In this document: positions 25,701-33,419 of the stretch, piece by piece | Numbering within the stretch: the first letter of the stretch is position 1 | Layout: every line of letters starts with the position of its first letter | Source: Promethearchaeota archaeon | GTDB taxonomy: Archaea; Asgardarchaeota; Lokiarchaeia; Sigyniarchaeales; SOKP01 | Assembly: GCA_016840085.1 (NCBI GenBank) | Contig: JAEOTA010000055.1 | Location: 1-64,000, forward strand | Direction: 5' to 3' | Length of the DNA: 64,000 bases | The notes under the pieces: generated by a model | Seen by the model: only the letters and a program-made list of their open reading frames with translations | Told to the model about the DNA's origin: nothing | Databases searched by the model: none | Position numbers and translations under genes: made by a program

Positions 25701-26487
25701 TGAGATTGATTTGGGCAATTATATGGGTTATCTTGATGAAGTGAGGCACTTCTTAGAAGCTATAAGAAAAATTGAAAGAATAGGGAATGTATATAAGACA
25801 AAATTAAAAGAAGAATTATTGAAATTTATTACCCCAAAGGCTAAACAGAGAGGGGTGAAAAAAGAACATATCACTAAATTGCGTGATATAGTACTCGAAA
25901 TTCTTATTAAACATCGCTATTTGGTAGAAGATCATCCCCGAAAAGCGAGCGGTTCGCAGTCCATCCGTACCTCATATCGTGTTGGAGATCAATATGATAT
26001 TGCGTTGCAAGATTATTTTCAGGCACAGAAAAGACTTCATGGTGACATACACGTGGAGGTCATGGAAAAAGAAGCCGAGATGCCCGCTCCTTTTCAGCAC
26101 AGGAATTTTATTATCCAGAAAGGACGTCTGAAAAGGGCATTGCAGCGGGAATTATCAGATTTCTATCATGAGTTATATTTGATTTGGGAAGCACTGAAAC
26201 TCGGTCAGCACGAAAAAGCATTAAAAATAGAACATGATATAATTAGAAGATATCTTATCAAAGTATATACGCACTTTCATAATATAGACGATCTCGTTAC
26301 AAACAATCAATTGGATACATTTTACAATTTTCTTTGTTCCTTTGAGAACTTTCCCTTTACTAAGAAAGATCTACAAGATCATGCCAACACTTTTCGAATC
26401 ATAACATTCGAAAGGGATGATCCAGAGCAGTTATACTATACCATTAAAAAATTTTTTGAAGATATTCAAATCTTTATTTATAGTTAA
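22702..26487 (+). CDS. HerA/VirB4-like membrane protein lacking Walker A and B motifs
   Basis: Protein of 1261 residues, the largest of the operon. Two membrane spans lie at about 46-92 and two more at about 288-335. The region 580-960 follows the HerA/FtsK/VirB4 DNA-pump plan strand by strand. QLLIVNGAFND is where the P-loop belongs (about 622-633), then VPSLVFDFSGRWSKL, then TVIVDLS, then PKIIIMPTIDIF in the Walker B place (about 831-842), then GFGLICSANQ in the sensor place. The invariant GxxGxGK(S/T) and the acidic DE are gone, so ATP hydrolysis by this chain is unlikely. The C-terminal 280 residues are helical. TAGGAT precedes the ATG. It may be a structural partner of an active ATPase or a decayed pump. 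Relation to archaeal DNA import (CedB-type) or conjugation pumps is an inference. Confidence 0.75.
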   Translation: MIEAEFSKKKYIMEKIQDDKAKKDYLDIWRTVPQLKDINIRFSSIRALSLILLVIFIMIITYSAGVDQFIAFSLGILFLLFFIVAFYDQCYTFVNLISFAFRKSFTFNPFSHITFWQRKGEQSTLFITNKDDLTHIALQLFKVEVIPENVHETTNTYIKALSNLGKLIPFTYQVVHIPVIHFAKDINRQVQSGSQESYKTYIYFCIHSSNHGFLRQFKIDLLQNKINEYQSIFRNLFASNFHHFQIRLLSGNELINGIRTFVMKEDILNKPSEHPPSTHNNAIGAFKILCIASMVLYIDIFLTICGLFFYVIPINFGVVFCIIGLWWRGLLFHSSQMLFLDKTECKIIYPFSDIRFYFYNRIPNSLFLHIQNQMLVNIKINNLYEYRPFLIAHANKFTQSAMIQKVPFAYTVCNTPINLDQFEKKEIFKHLNIKTQHWFDYERNYIWDYYSKEKIRRKAKEVVKEGEKWATMRSGIWKSMLTLAVSNRMYTRRVKVRDMLHLELELKNKNSAIAHAFVSSFNGLRLKPLQTRKLISGYLCSTLKTYTYRLSGTHLQYLILQGKTLNKLVEIADDYKKGVETQIGAEFNTPLHLENFITLGHTINTEILEAEVPFGLMLDQLKQLLIVNGAFNDREHASMKIVAELIQAKVPSLVFDFSGRWSKLISYFEGTQFEKELVYFKLGSSFSLDPLRSDIPYDLNNSKYQEFLFDVYGLAFGKNKRTVEMFRNTILKNPEMDLPSLNLEIRTQSDWERRPPDPVLGSMFSDLTQEDLTLCLSATTSKIKACDFIKTDKTVIVDLSITNEFRTQLFFAFLILSKIIHYITVNGEYHPKIIIMPTIDIFFDSRYITTQSHYGKIDKFLGTLQQKGFGLICSANQVHSLHQNVCTYFPNIMAFKAVDNRDIMLLKNLMNLQELVGTGYYSSKRNNTYQIEYLKNLNKCRALIKRGDIFQVFPVLLEYEDIIKKRPLPYEEIIPFMRGQGYDLRDAEKKLMEHAHQTLFEIDLGNYMGYLDEVRHFLEAIRKIERIGNVYKTKLKEELLKFITPKAKQRGVKKEHITKLRDIVLEILIKHRYLVEDHPRKASGSQSIRTSYRVGDQYDIALQDYFQAQKRLHGDIHVEVMEKEAEMPAPFQHRNFIIQKGRLKRALQRELSDFYHELYLIWEALKLGQHEKALKIEHDIIRRYLIKVYTHFHNIDDLVTNNQLDTFYNFLCSFENFPFTKKDLQDHANTFRIITFERDDPEQLYYTIKKFFEDIQIFIYS

Positions 26488-26499
26488 AGAGGATATAAT

Positions 26500-26865
26500 A
26501 TGGAAAAGCAGAAATCACAAGATGAGATGTTATCTAATTCATTAGAGAAAGTAATTTTTAATAAAGAAGAGTTGGAAAATTTAAAACGGAATATAGATCG
26601 TCTTAGCAAAAGTCAGTGTAAGCCTATCGAATTAAAAAGGCAAATACTGGATTACCGAGCTGATTTATTAGAGAGAATACAACGTGTATTTCAGTTCTAT
26701 CACAATTCTTTTATTACAAAATCAGATAGTAAAGAAAAACAGAAAGTATACACTGAACTTAAAGAAAAAAATGAACTATTGGAAAAAAAAGATAAAATAT
26801 TTGAAGATCTTGGTAAAAAAATCTCTACCATCTGTCAAAAAATAAGAATCCAATTACAGAATTAA
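26500..26865 (+). CDS. Coiled-coil protein, last gene of the membrane operon
   Basis: Protein of 121 residues, entirely hydrophilic and helical, rich in Lys, Glu, Leu and Gln with heptad-like spacing. It begins 12 bases after the HerA-like gene, preceded by GAGGAT as a ribosome-binding site. No known family recognised. As the final gene of the operon it probably bridges or organises the complex. Poly-T stretches lie just downstream. Confidence 0.7.
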   Translation: MEKQKSQDEMLSNSLEKVIFNKEELENLKRNIDRLSKSQCKPIELKRQILDYRADLLERIQRVFQFYHNSFITKSDSKEKQKVYTELKEKNELLEKKDKIFEDLGKKISTICQKIRIQLQN

Positions 26866-26964
26866 CTTTTAGCTACTGTTTTTTATGGATAAGATACGGC
26901 TCTCTTAAAAATATTAAGAGTTATTTAAAAGCACAATTACCCATAAAACTCTATCAATTTTTTC

Positions 26965-26974
26965 ATTTAAATAT
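26965..26974 (+). promoter_or_regulatory. TATA box of the GNAT-DUF998 gene
   Basis: ATTTAAATATACA lies about 50 bases before the ATG at 27023, in an intergenic stretch with no other signal. Confidence 0.4.
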
Positions 26975-27022
26975 ACACATCAAATTTTAAGTTAACCATA
27001 GTTATCATTTGAAAATGACAAA

Positions 27023-28885
27023 ATGTTATCACAAGAAACGGTTTCTGACTCTAAAATATCATTAAATGAGTTGTTCCCTACTTACACAAATCAATTCTTA
27101 CAACCCTTTAAAGATATTATTGATCCGAATATCCATGAGGATATGTGCCTTGATTTTAATATAAGTGATAGAAAACATACCCATAAAAAAAGCCCAATTT
27201 TAAGATTAGCACATCCGGAGGATGCCAAAGAAATAACAGGAATTTATAAAGAACTGTACAATGGGACATATCCTTATAAGGAAATGGAAAATGTTCAAGA
27301 AGTTAGAAAGATGATTATGGATCCAACAATACAATGGATAATATATCAAGATCCATCTTATAATATAGCAGGATGCATAACTTTTGTCTTAGATTTTGAG
27401 AACAAACGGGGATATATTCGAGGTTTTATGCTTAGAAAGGAATATCAAGGATATGTTGATATCACTAAAGCTATGATTGGATCTATGATAAGCATGTGCC
27501 ATAAATATAAAGATAAGATTTATACATGGTTTGTTGAAAATCGAACTGCTCATGCAAAATCCCAATATTCAATGTGGGTTTGTGGAATGGCTCCTCTAGG
27601 GTTTTACCCTAATAAGGATATTTTTCTAGGAGAAGTAGAATCCGATTTAATGCAGGTTTTATATGATGAGAGGGCATTACGCCAATATAGATCCCCAAAA
27701 ATTCCTACAATAATTCCTGCTGCGAAAAAGTGTTATTTATACTCTCATGAACGATATTATTTAGGAGAGTATAAAATAAATTCTCCTAAAATTACTCTTG
27801 ATTACAAGAAGATAAAAACTTTACAGTCAAAATTAAAAAGAACTATACAAAAAGATGATTTTGGGTATGAAACTATTACATTTTCATTTGAGAATATAAA
27901 ATCTTCATTTCAATTTCTATATACTCCAACAGTATCAAATTTTGAAAAAACTAGATACAAAGTCGCATCTTTAGAAGAATTATTTGTGTTTGTCCAGGAA
28001 TTTATGAAATGGAAAAAAAAATTAGGAGTTCGTTATTGTGAAGTATTTATCTCAGCTTACCACCCTGCACATCAACAAATTTTTTATGATGTGGGATTGG
28101 TTCCACGAGGTTATGTGCCTAGTTGGATGTTTAATAATAAAGATGGTGTGTTTGAGGATTTTATTCTCTTTAATTGGTATAATGGACAAATTAATGACAA
28201 AATGCAGCTAATCCAAGAAGGATGGGCTCTGCTTAATGTTTTTCAATTTGAGAGTTCACATTCTATAGCTAAGGAAAAAAAATTTTCAACTAATTCTATT
28301 AATAATAGGACCATAGAACTAAAAAGGAAAATTAGATGTGGTTTAACATCGCCTATAGCATTAAAATCATTTTTAATGGGAGGATTATTTTTATACTTAA
28401 CATTGATAGGCGTTAGTATATTGGTTGCTCAACTAGTAGGAGATTTTTCACTTTTAGCCCATACAATCAGTTCTCTTGGTTCAAATCGGATTACTCCTTA
28501 TCCATCTCTTTTTAATGGAGCATGTATAATTGGGGGGTTCAGTACTATTATTTTTAATATCTTATGGTTTAACCAAATATCTTCTTATTTTATCTATTCT
28601 AAAAAGAGATCTTCTATTTTTACTTCTGGTTTTTTAACGGGAATCATTGGAAGTGTATGCTATATATTGGTTGGAATTTTTAGTCTTGATCGAGCAGGGC
28701 CAAACGGGATCATACATGGAATATTTGCAATCTTAGCATTTACAGGATTTGTATCTTCAATTTTTATATCCAGTCATTACCTTGTTTTTTACTCACACCA
28801 GACTCCAAAATTCATCGGAGTAATTGGATTAGTCGGACCTCTGTTTGCTTCATTTTTCAATTGTATTATTATAACCCATTTTTAG
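27023..28885 (+). CDS. GNAT acetyltransferase fused to a DUF998-like membrane domain
   Basis: Protein of 620 residues. Residues about 60-205 have a GNAT fold layout (LRLAHPEDAKEI start, a strand-rich centre, RGFMLRKEYQGYV in the acetyl-CoA region). A second related half at about 270-400 may be a diverged GNAT repeat. The C-terminal 170 residues (about 448-620) contain six hydrophobic helices with TISSLGSN, FNGACIIGG and GIIHGIFAILAF, which fit the DUF998 membrane family. The acyl acceptor is unknown. Fusion to a membrane domain suggests a lipid or membrane-anchored substrate. It is monocistronic with its own TATA box. The GNAT assignment is good; the DUF998 assignment is from motif memory. 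Confidence 0.7.
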   Translation: MLSQETVSDSKISLNELFPTYTNQFLQPFKDIIDPNIHEDMCLDFNISDRKHTHKKSPILRLAHPEDAKEITGIYKELYNGTYPYKEMENVQEVRKMIMDPTIQWIIYQDPSYNIAGCITFVLDFENKRGYIRGFMLRKEYQGYVDITKAMIGSMISMCHKYKDKIYTWFVENRTAHAKSQYSMWVCGMAPLGFYPNKDIFLGEVESDLMQVLYDERALRQYRSPKIPTIIPAAKKCYLYSHERYYLGEYKINSPKITLDYKKIKTLQSKLKRTIQKDDFGYETITFSFENIKSSFQFLYTPTVSNFEKTRYKVASLEELFVFVQEFMKWKKKLGVRYCEVFISAYHPAHQQIFYDVGLVPRGYVPSWMFNNKDGVFEDFILFNWYNGQINDKMQLIQEGWALLNVFQFESSHSIAKEKKFSTNSINNRTIELKRKIRCGLTSPIALKSFLMGGLFLYLTLIGVSILVAQLVGDFSLLAHTISSLGSNRITPYPSLFNGACIIGGFSTIIFNILWFNQISSYFIYSKKRSSIFTSGFLTGIIGSVCYILVGIFSLDRAGPNGIIHGIFAILAFTGFVSSIFISSHYLVFYSHQTPKFIGVIGLVGPLFASFFNCIIITHF

Positions 28886-28985
28886 AATGGATGCTGTTAT
28901 TTTCCATTCTTACAGCTTTAATTCCTCAATTTTTCTTAGTTAAGATTTCATTAACATAACAATCTTTGGTTCTATTATATTATTT

Positions 28986-29798
28986 TTATTTTTTATATAA
29001 GCCAAAGAAAATAATCAGAAAAACAAAAATGTCTACTAATTCAGCTAATATGATATACATTGCTACTTCCCCCAAAATGTTCTGCATAAGAGGTCGAAAA
29101 ATGTTTGAAAACAAGTAAAAAAGAAATCCAAGTGTTAAGATCCCGGGTTTAACTACGGTAAGACGTTTTAATCTGTAAGCTAAGAAAAAAATGTATACAA
29201 TTCCTATCAATGAGGGGATAACAATAGCAGGTAAAATCATACCCATAGTTGTATTATTTGGAGCTATTATTACTACAATGGATTCAACACAGACAATAAT
29301 TAGTATTATTGCAACTCGCAATTTATTCATATATTCTTTATCTTTTAACTTTTGAAACCTATCTTCTAATCTAAAAAAGATAATTTCAAGACCTAGGTAA
29401 ATTAAAGGTGCTACTTCGAAAATAATTATAAAAAATCTGAATTTTAGAAATAGTAAGACTATATCATCGTTAAATGTAAAAAAGGTAAGATCCCAAAGTA
29501 TATCGATTGCTTTTCCAAAAATTAGAATAAGGAAGAACAATCCTAACAAGAAAGGGATATCAGATAAATATTGTGCTTCTTGTTTAAACCATTTATGAAA
29601 TAAATAAAAAACAGTGATAATTAAGATTATAATTCTGATGGAAATTATCAAAACAACTTCAAATGCTCCTTCATAGTCTTGAAAAGCTTGAATAATAAGT
29701 GCCCAATTAATATAATAGAATATACTAACCCCAATAATGGCTAAAGTAACACAAATGATTAGACTTAATTGATATAGCCCTTTTTTTGATATTCCCAT
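28986..29798 (-). CDS. Multi-spanning membrane protein, function unknown
   Basis: Protein of 270 residues with seven or eight hydrophobic helices spread along its length and only short loops. No substrate-binding or catalytic motif is evident, and no conserved charged residue stands out within the helices. It is monocistronic. The upstream gap is AT-rich. Archaea carry many such seven-helix proteins of unknown function. Confidence 0.65.
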   Translation of the reverse strand: MGISKKGLYQLSLIICVTLAIIGVSIFYYINWALIIQAFQDYEGAFEVVLIISIRIIILIITVFYLFHKWFKQEAQYLSDIPFLLGLFFLILIFGKAIDILWDLTFFTFNDDIVLLFLKFRFFIIIFEVAPLIYLGLEIIFFRLEDRFQKLKDKEYMNKLRVAIILIIVCVESIVVIIAPNNTTMGMILPAIVIPSLIGIVYIFFLAYRLKRLTVVKPGILTLGFLFYLFSNIFRPLMQNILGEVAMYIILAELVDIFVFLIIFFGLYKK

Positions 29799-29911
29799 AT
29801 ATATTGATATAATCTAATAAATTTAAATTGAACCAAAAAAAAAAATTACAAATCCAAATTAAAAATCAATTTTTATCAAAAAGATAAGATCTCATTTTTT
29901 TATTGACATTA

Positions 29912-31054
29912 TCATCTTCGCCTTTTTCGAAATAAATTTTTAATGGTCTCTATTTGACTCTTATTTGGATCCTTTTCAATTTGATTATGAATTAATTTTA
30001 AAAACTCAAATGGAGAAGTACCAATTTTTTCTAAAAATTCAATTACTTCTTGTTCTTTAAATTTATTTTCAAGAATTAATGGTGCTACAATTCTGAGAGT
30101 TCTTAACCATTTTTTCCGCGATTGAGGATTTTGACGTACTAGTTCTGCATACTGATAGGCATATAGAATACCTCCATATCTGTTGAAATCATAAAAAGTA
30201 GCAGCATGAACTACATTGCAATTAGTTAAAAGTGGATCAGCATGTCCTTTTTTAATGTAATTCTTAGATTCTACTAGATTAATTACATCTTCTTCTCTAT
30301 AAGGAATTACATGATAGGGTAATATTACTCTTGGAATTCTTCCATGATTAATATCTTCCTCTGTTAAATAACATTTTCTATCCTTATCATCAAATGTAGG
30401 ATTATCTATTATCTCTGGTCTCCATTTTCTTATGATTTCTTCTTGTGGTATCTCAAAAAAGTACCTGAATATTTGATCTGGAGAATATCCAAATAATACA
30501 TATGGTATTTCATTTTTTATAGCTTCTTTTACGATAATACTGTGGATTAAGTCTGAGCAATAATCACATATATATCGAGTTAAAAAAATATCATTAGATT
30601 TATGGTTTAGAAAAAGGTATCTGTAAAGTTTAGTAAATGTAGTAGCCACATTTTCGACCATTATATGGTCCACTTGTATCTTGCTTAATGTATCTTTTAT
30701 ATTTTCCTTAGCAATATTTGTCATATAACCTGTATCTGAAGTTACTGCTAATGGTTTCAAATCAAGCCCATTAACCAAGTAATCCAAAAGGGCTGTGGAA
30801 TCTTTTCCGCCTGAGTAACCAACTACACATTCATATTTCACTTTCCTATGATTATTTGCCATTTTCAATATTATGTTATTCCAATCAATAATTGCATTTT
30901 GCCTTCTCTCAGTATTAATTATTGAACGGGACCAATTAACATTTTTATGATCTGGATTAGCACAAAACTCGCATACACCATCTAAATTAAGGTGCACACC
31001 TAGAAATCCATCAGGCAAAATGCAATTTCCACAGATACTTTGTTGTTCAATCAT
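29912..31054 (-). CDS. PP-loop ATPase of the N-acetyl-sugar amidotransferase type
   Basis: Protein of 380 residues. The N-terminus has CGNCILPD and CEFC, a four-cysteine cluster (about 8-11 and 31-34). SGGKDS near residue 85 is the pyrophosphate-binding loop of N-type ATP pyrophosphatases. YICDYC near 160 supplies further cysteines. This layout (cysteine ribbon, IDW, then SGGKDS) matches the WbpG/PseA-like enzymes that amidate N-acetyl sugars in surface glycan synthesis. Thiouridine or queuosine PP-loop enzymes are less likely given the N-terminal cluster. The gene is divergent from a tandem GNAT protein across a 150-base region with two facing TATA boxes. Together they may modify a sugar or small metabolite. 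Confidence 0.7.
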   Translation of the reverse strand: MIEQQSICGNCILPDGFLGVHLNLDGVCEFCANPDHKNVNWSRSIINTERRQNAIIDWNNIILKMANNHRKVKYECVVGYSGGKDSTALLDYLVNGLDLKPLAVTSDTGYMTNIAKENIKDTLSKIQVDHIMVENVATTFTKLYRYLFLNHKSNDIFLTRYICDYCSDLIHSIIVKEAIKNEIPYVLFGYSPDQIFRYFFEIPQEEIIRKWRPEIIDNPTFDDKDRKCYLTEEDINHGRIPRVILPYHVIPYREEDVINLVESKNYIKKGHADPLLTNCNVVHAATFYDFNRYGGILYAYQYAELVRQNPQSRKKWLRTLRIVAPLILENKFKEQEVIEFLEKIGTSPFEFLKLIHNQIEKDPNKSQIETIKNLFRKRRR

Positions 31055-31099
31055 ATACTCTCTTTATCCTCACAGTTTTTAATTGTAAACAAATTGAGA

Positions 31100-31108
31100 G
31101 TATATAAA
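31100..31108 (-). promoter_or_regulatory. TATA box of the PP-loop gene
   Basis: CTTTATATAC on the minus strand, about 46-54 bases before the ATG at 31054. Confidence 0.5.
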
Positions 31109-31145
31109 GAAAAAAATATGCAAATTACACCGAATCACTTTTTTC

Positions 31146-31155
31146 TTTATATATA
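31146..31155 (+). promoter_or_regulatory. TATA box of the tandem GNAT gene
   Basis: TTTATATATA lies 50-59 bases before the ATG at 31205 and back to back with the minus-strand TATA box. A clear ribosome-binding site, GAGGT at 31195-31199, has five bases of spacing to the ATG. Confidence 0.55.
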
Positions 31156-31204
31156 GATGAATGACTAATTGATCAATTTTTAAAAATAATAAAAGAGGTA
31201 AAAA

Positions 31205-32362
31205 ATGGTTCAAGTTTTATATGAAACTGAAAAAGATATAATTAAAGTTAGGGAATCCCATGATATCAAAGAGATTAATAAAGTGTTACATTCTATTTTA
31301 TTTGTACCAGATGTTAGAGTAAAACAGAATATAATCGAAGAATTATGTAGATATTTAACTTTTAAATTATCTAATCCAGAATACAAACTTAAGGCATTTA
31401 TTGCTCAAAATGGTTTAGAAATTTGTGGATTCGTTATATGTCAGATCGATCCATATTATACAAGTTATAGTAGAAAATGTGGTATATTTGGTTGGCTTCA
31501 TGCAAAAAATCTTAATATATGCAAAGAACTGATGAGAGAATGCGAATTATTCATAAAGAAGCATAAAGTTAGAAAATTGAGGGGAAATATTAATTTTCCA
31601 AAGAATCTTGGTGGGATTGGTATTCAAACTAGTGGATTTAACCAACAAATTCTTTATGGTGTAGCATTTAATAGCCCCCAATCTAAAGTTATAGACTATC
31701 TAGAAGAGTTAGGATATATCAGAGAATCTCAATATACATGTGTATATGTTGCACAAAAGACATGGGAAAAAGGTAAACGAATTGACAAAGATATAGTATT
31801 TAAATATGTTAACTTAAAGAAGTTATATGATTTAGTAGATGAAATAAGAGCATTGGCAAATAACTCATTTCATGAAATATTACCTGATGCATCAGGAAGA
31901 AATCGAATCTATGAATTTTTTGAAGCGTTTAAACAAATCCCTAAATCTTGGTATAGAATTCAATATGACTTCAATCCAAAAAGCTATTCAGATATCCCAC
32001 ACTTTATTGAAGCATGGGAATCATGCGATCTTAAAAAAATTGAACCTTTAGCTCCGATGGCTTTTGATAGAAAAACAGGGGAATTAGTAGGTATTTTGCT
32101 TGGACTTCCAGATTTATATGAATCATGGATTGGAGATCCTATTACTCGTGTGAATGTAGACACAGCAATGGTTAAAAAAGGTTATTTTGGAAAGGGGATT
32201 TTTTCAGCATTGAATAATCTTGGTCAATTAACTGCGAATTTATTTGGAGTAAATTATTTTGAAGGTACTGCAATTTGGTCTAATAACTCTAGAGCAATTG
32301 ATACTATCTTTCCTCATTGTACTCCAATTCGTAAGCATTATGTAATGCAAAAAAGAATTTAA
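31205..32362 (+). CDS. Tandem GNAT-family acetyltransferase
   Basis: Protein of 385 residues with two GNAT-like halves. The first (about 15-185) includes a strand pair and GNINFPKNLGGIG. The second (about 200-385) has VKKGYFGKGIFSALNNLG, the acetyl-CoA pyrophosphate loop (R/Q-x-x-G-x-G/A type). This architecture is frequent in archaea and actinobacteria, and its acceptor is usually unknown. GAGGT five bases before the ATG fixes the start. It is divergent from a PP-loop sugar-amidotransferase-like gene, which hints at a common pathway for sugar or amino-group modification. The acceptor remains unknown. Confidence 0.75.
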   Translation: MVQVLYETEKDIIKVRESHDIKEINKVLHSILFVPDVRVKQNIIEELCRYLTFKLSNPEYKLKAFIAQNGLEICGFVICQIDPYYTSYSRKCGIFGWLHAKNLNICKELMRECELFIKKHKVRKLRGNINFPKNLGGIGIQTSGFNQQILYGVAFNSPQSKVIDYLEELGYIRESQYTCVYVAQKTWEKGKRIDKDIVFKYVNLKKLYDLVDEIRALANNSFHEILPDASGRNRIYEFFEAFKQIPKSWYRIQYDFNPKSYSDIPHFIEAWESCDLKKIEPLAPMAFDRKTGELVGILLGLPDLYESWIGDPITRVNVDTAMVKKGYFGKGIFSALNNLGQLTANLFGVNYFEGTAIWSNNSRAIDTIFPHCTPIRKHYVMQKRI

Positions 32363-32473
32363 ATAAATTAAATATCAATTATCCCATTAGTTTTCCATTC
32401 ACTTTATTTTACATTTTTGCAAAATAGTTTAATAATAGTGCTGTTTATATTATTCTTGACAAAAATTTTTATC

Positions 32474-32710
32474 ATGATATTTATGAAAAACATTAATACA
32501 GAATACTATTGTCCAAGGTGTCAATCGAGAGATGTCATTGATTATGGGGATTATATTCACTGTCTCAATTGTGAATTAGATTTTAATAAAGAATTAATAG
32601 GACAGATTGATGATGAAGATATATTATCGCGTCAAGAATTAGGAGGCTTTACTAAAGCATTTGAGGATGATTTTGAGCGTCCTAAAAAACGTAAGAAGCC
32701 TTTGGAATAG
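32474..32710 (+). CDS. Small zinc-ribbon protein
   Basis: Protein of 78 residues counted from the ATG at 32474. The frame opens at a TTG (32417) that would add a hydrophobic helix, so the longer form of 97 residues could be membrane-anchored. A zinc ribbon is clear (CPRC, then CLNC 16 residues later). The tail is acidic and then ends in a basic KKRKK patch. The two start choices give a soluble or a membrane form, and I cannot decide from the sequence since no good ribosome-binding site precedes either. Function unknown. Confidence 0.6.
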   Translation: MIFMKNINTEYYCPRCQSRDVIDYGDYIHCLNCELDFNKELIGQIDDEDILSRQELGGFTKAFEDDFERPKKRKKPLE

Positions 32711-32759
32711 TAAAATAAAATTAGATTTGAATCAACTTAACTTATTTAAAGACAATCTA

Positions 32760-33389
32760 TCAAAGTTCAATTTCCTCTCCTATAGAAAGAAACTTAGAAA
32801 TGATGGTATTTTTTCTCAAAAGTTCTATTAATTTTCGAGCTTCTTCTTCTTTCTCATAGTTAAAATGATATGGAATAACTAATTTTGGTGAAATTAGCTT
32901 TAGAAATTCTAAATAATCCTCAAAATTGCTCTCAAAACAAGCAATAAAGCATAGATCGATGCTGTTTTTAAGTGTTTTTATGTCACTTGAAAAATTTGCT
33001 GAATCTGCAGTATGTAGGATTTTGTAATCGTCGATAACGATTAAATAAGCTACACATCCCGGTGCTTTCCAACAATCATTTTCAAATACTTCTACATATC
33101 CATTAGTAAGATCAATTTTTGAAGTTGGTTCAATAAGAATAAAATCGATGTTTAGTTCTTCAAATACACAAAGAGGGCCATATATCTCAAGTTCTTTCCC
33201 TTCTATTGAGAAATTATTTTGGATCTCCTGTAATTTTTCTTGATTAACATGGTCTGAGTGATGATGAGTTAAAAAGATTTTTTCGATTCCTGTAGTTGGC
33301 TCTCTCAAGAAAGTTGGATCAATAATAATATGATCTTGTTTACCAATGAGTTCTACACATGCGTTTCCTAAAAAGCGAATATTAACCAT
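32760..33389 (-). CDS. Metallo-beta-lactamase-fold hydrolase
   Basis: Protein of 209 residues with the dinuclear zinc motif THHHSDH near residues 40-46, then HTADSAN and PYHFN as later ligands. The small size and the N-terminal FLGNACVEL fit the UlaG-like or YtbQ-type group of archaeal metal-dependent hydrolases. The substrate (lactone, phosphodiester or other) cannot be told. It lies downstream of the old-yellow-enzyme gene with 30 bases between, on the same strand, so the two may be one transcription unit. Confidence 0.75.
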   Translation of the reverse strand: MVNIRFLGNACVELIGKQDHIIIDPTFLREPTTGIEKIFLTHHHSDHVNQEKLQEIQNNFSIEGKELEIYGPLCVFEELNIDFILIEPTSKIDLTNGYVEVFENDCWKAPGCVAYLIVIDDYKILHTADSANFSSDIKTLKNSIDLCFIACFESNFEDYLEFLKLISPKLVIPYHFNYEKEEEARKLIELLRKNTIISKFLSIGEEIEL

Positions 33390-33419
33390 ATATTATATCA
33401 CTATAAATTTGGATTTCTA

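Noticed and set aside
29912..31054. PP-loop gene as a DNA-phosphorothioation or queuosine enzyme
   Set aside because: The N-terminal four-cysteine cluster and surrounding motifs fit sugar amidotransferases better, and no dnd or que genes are adjacent.
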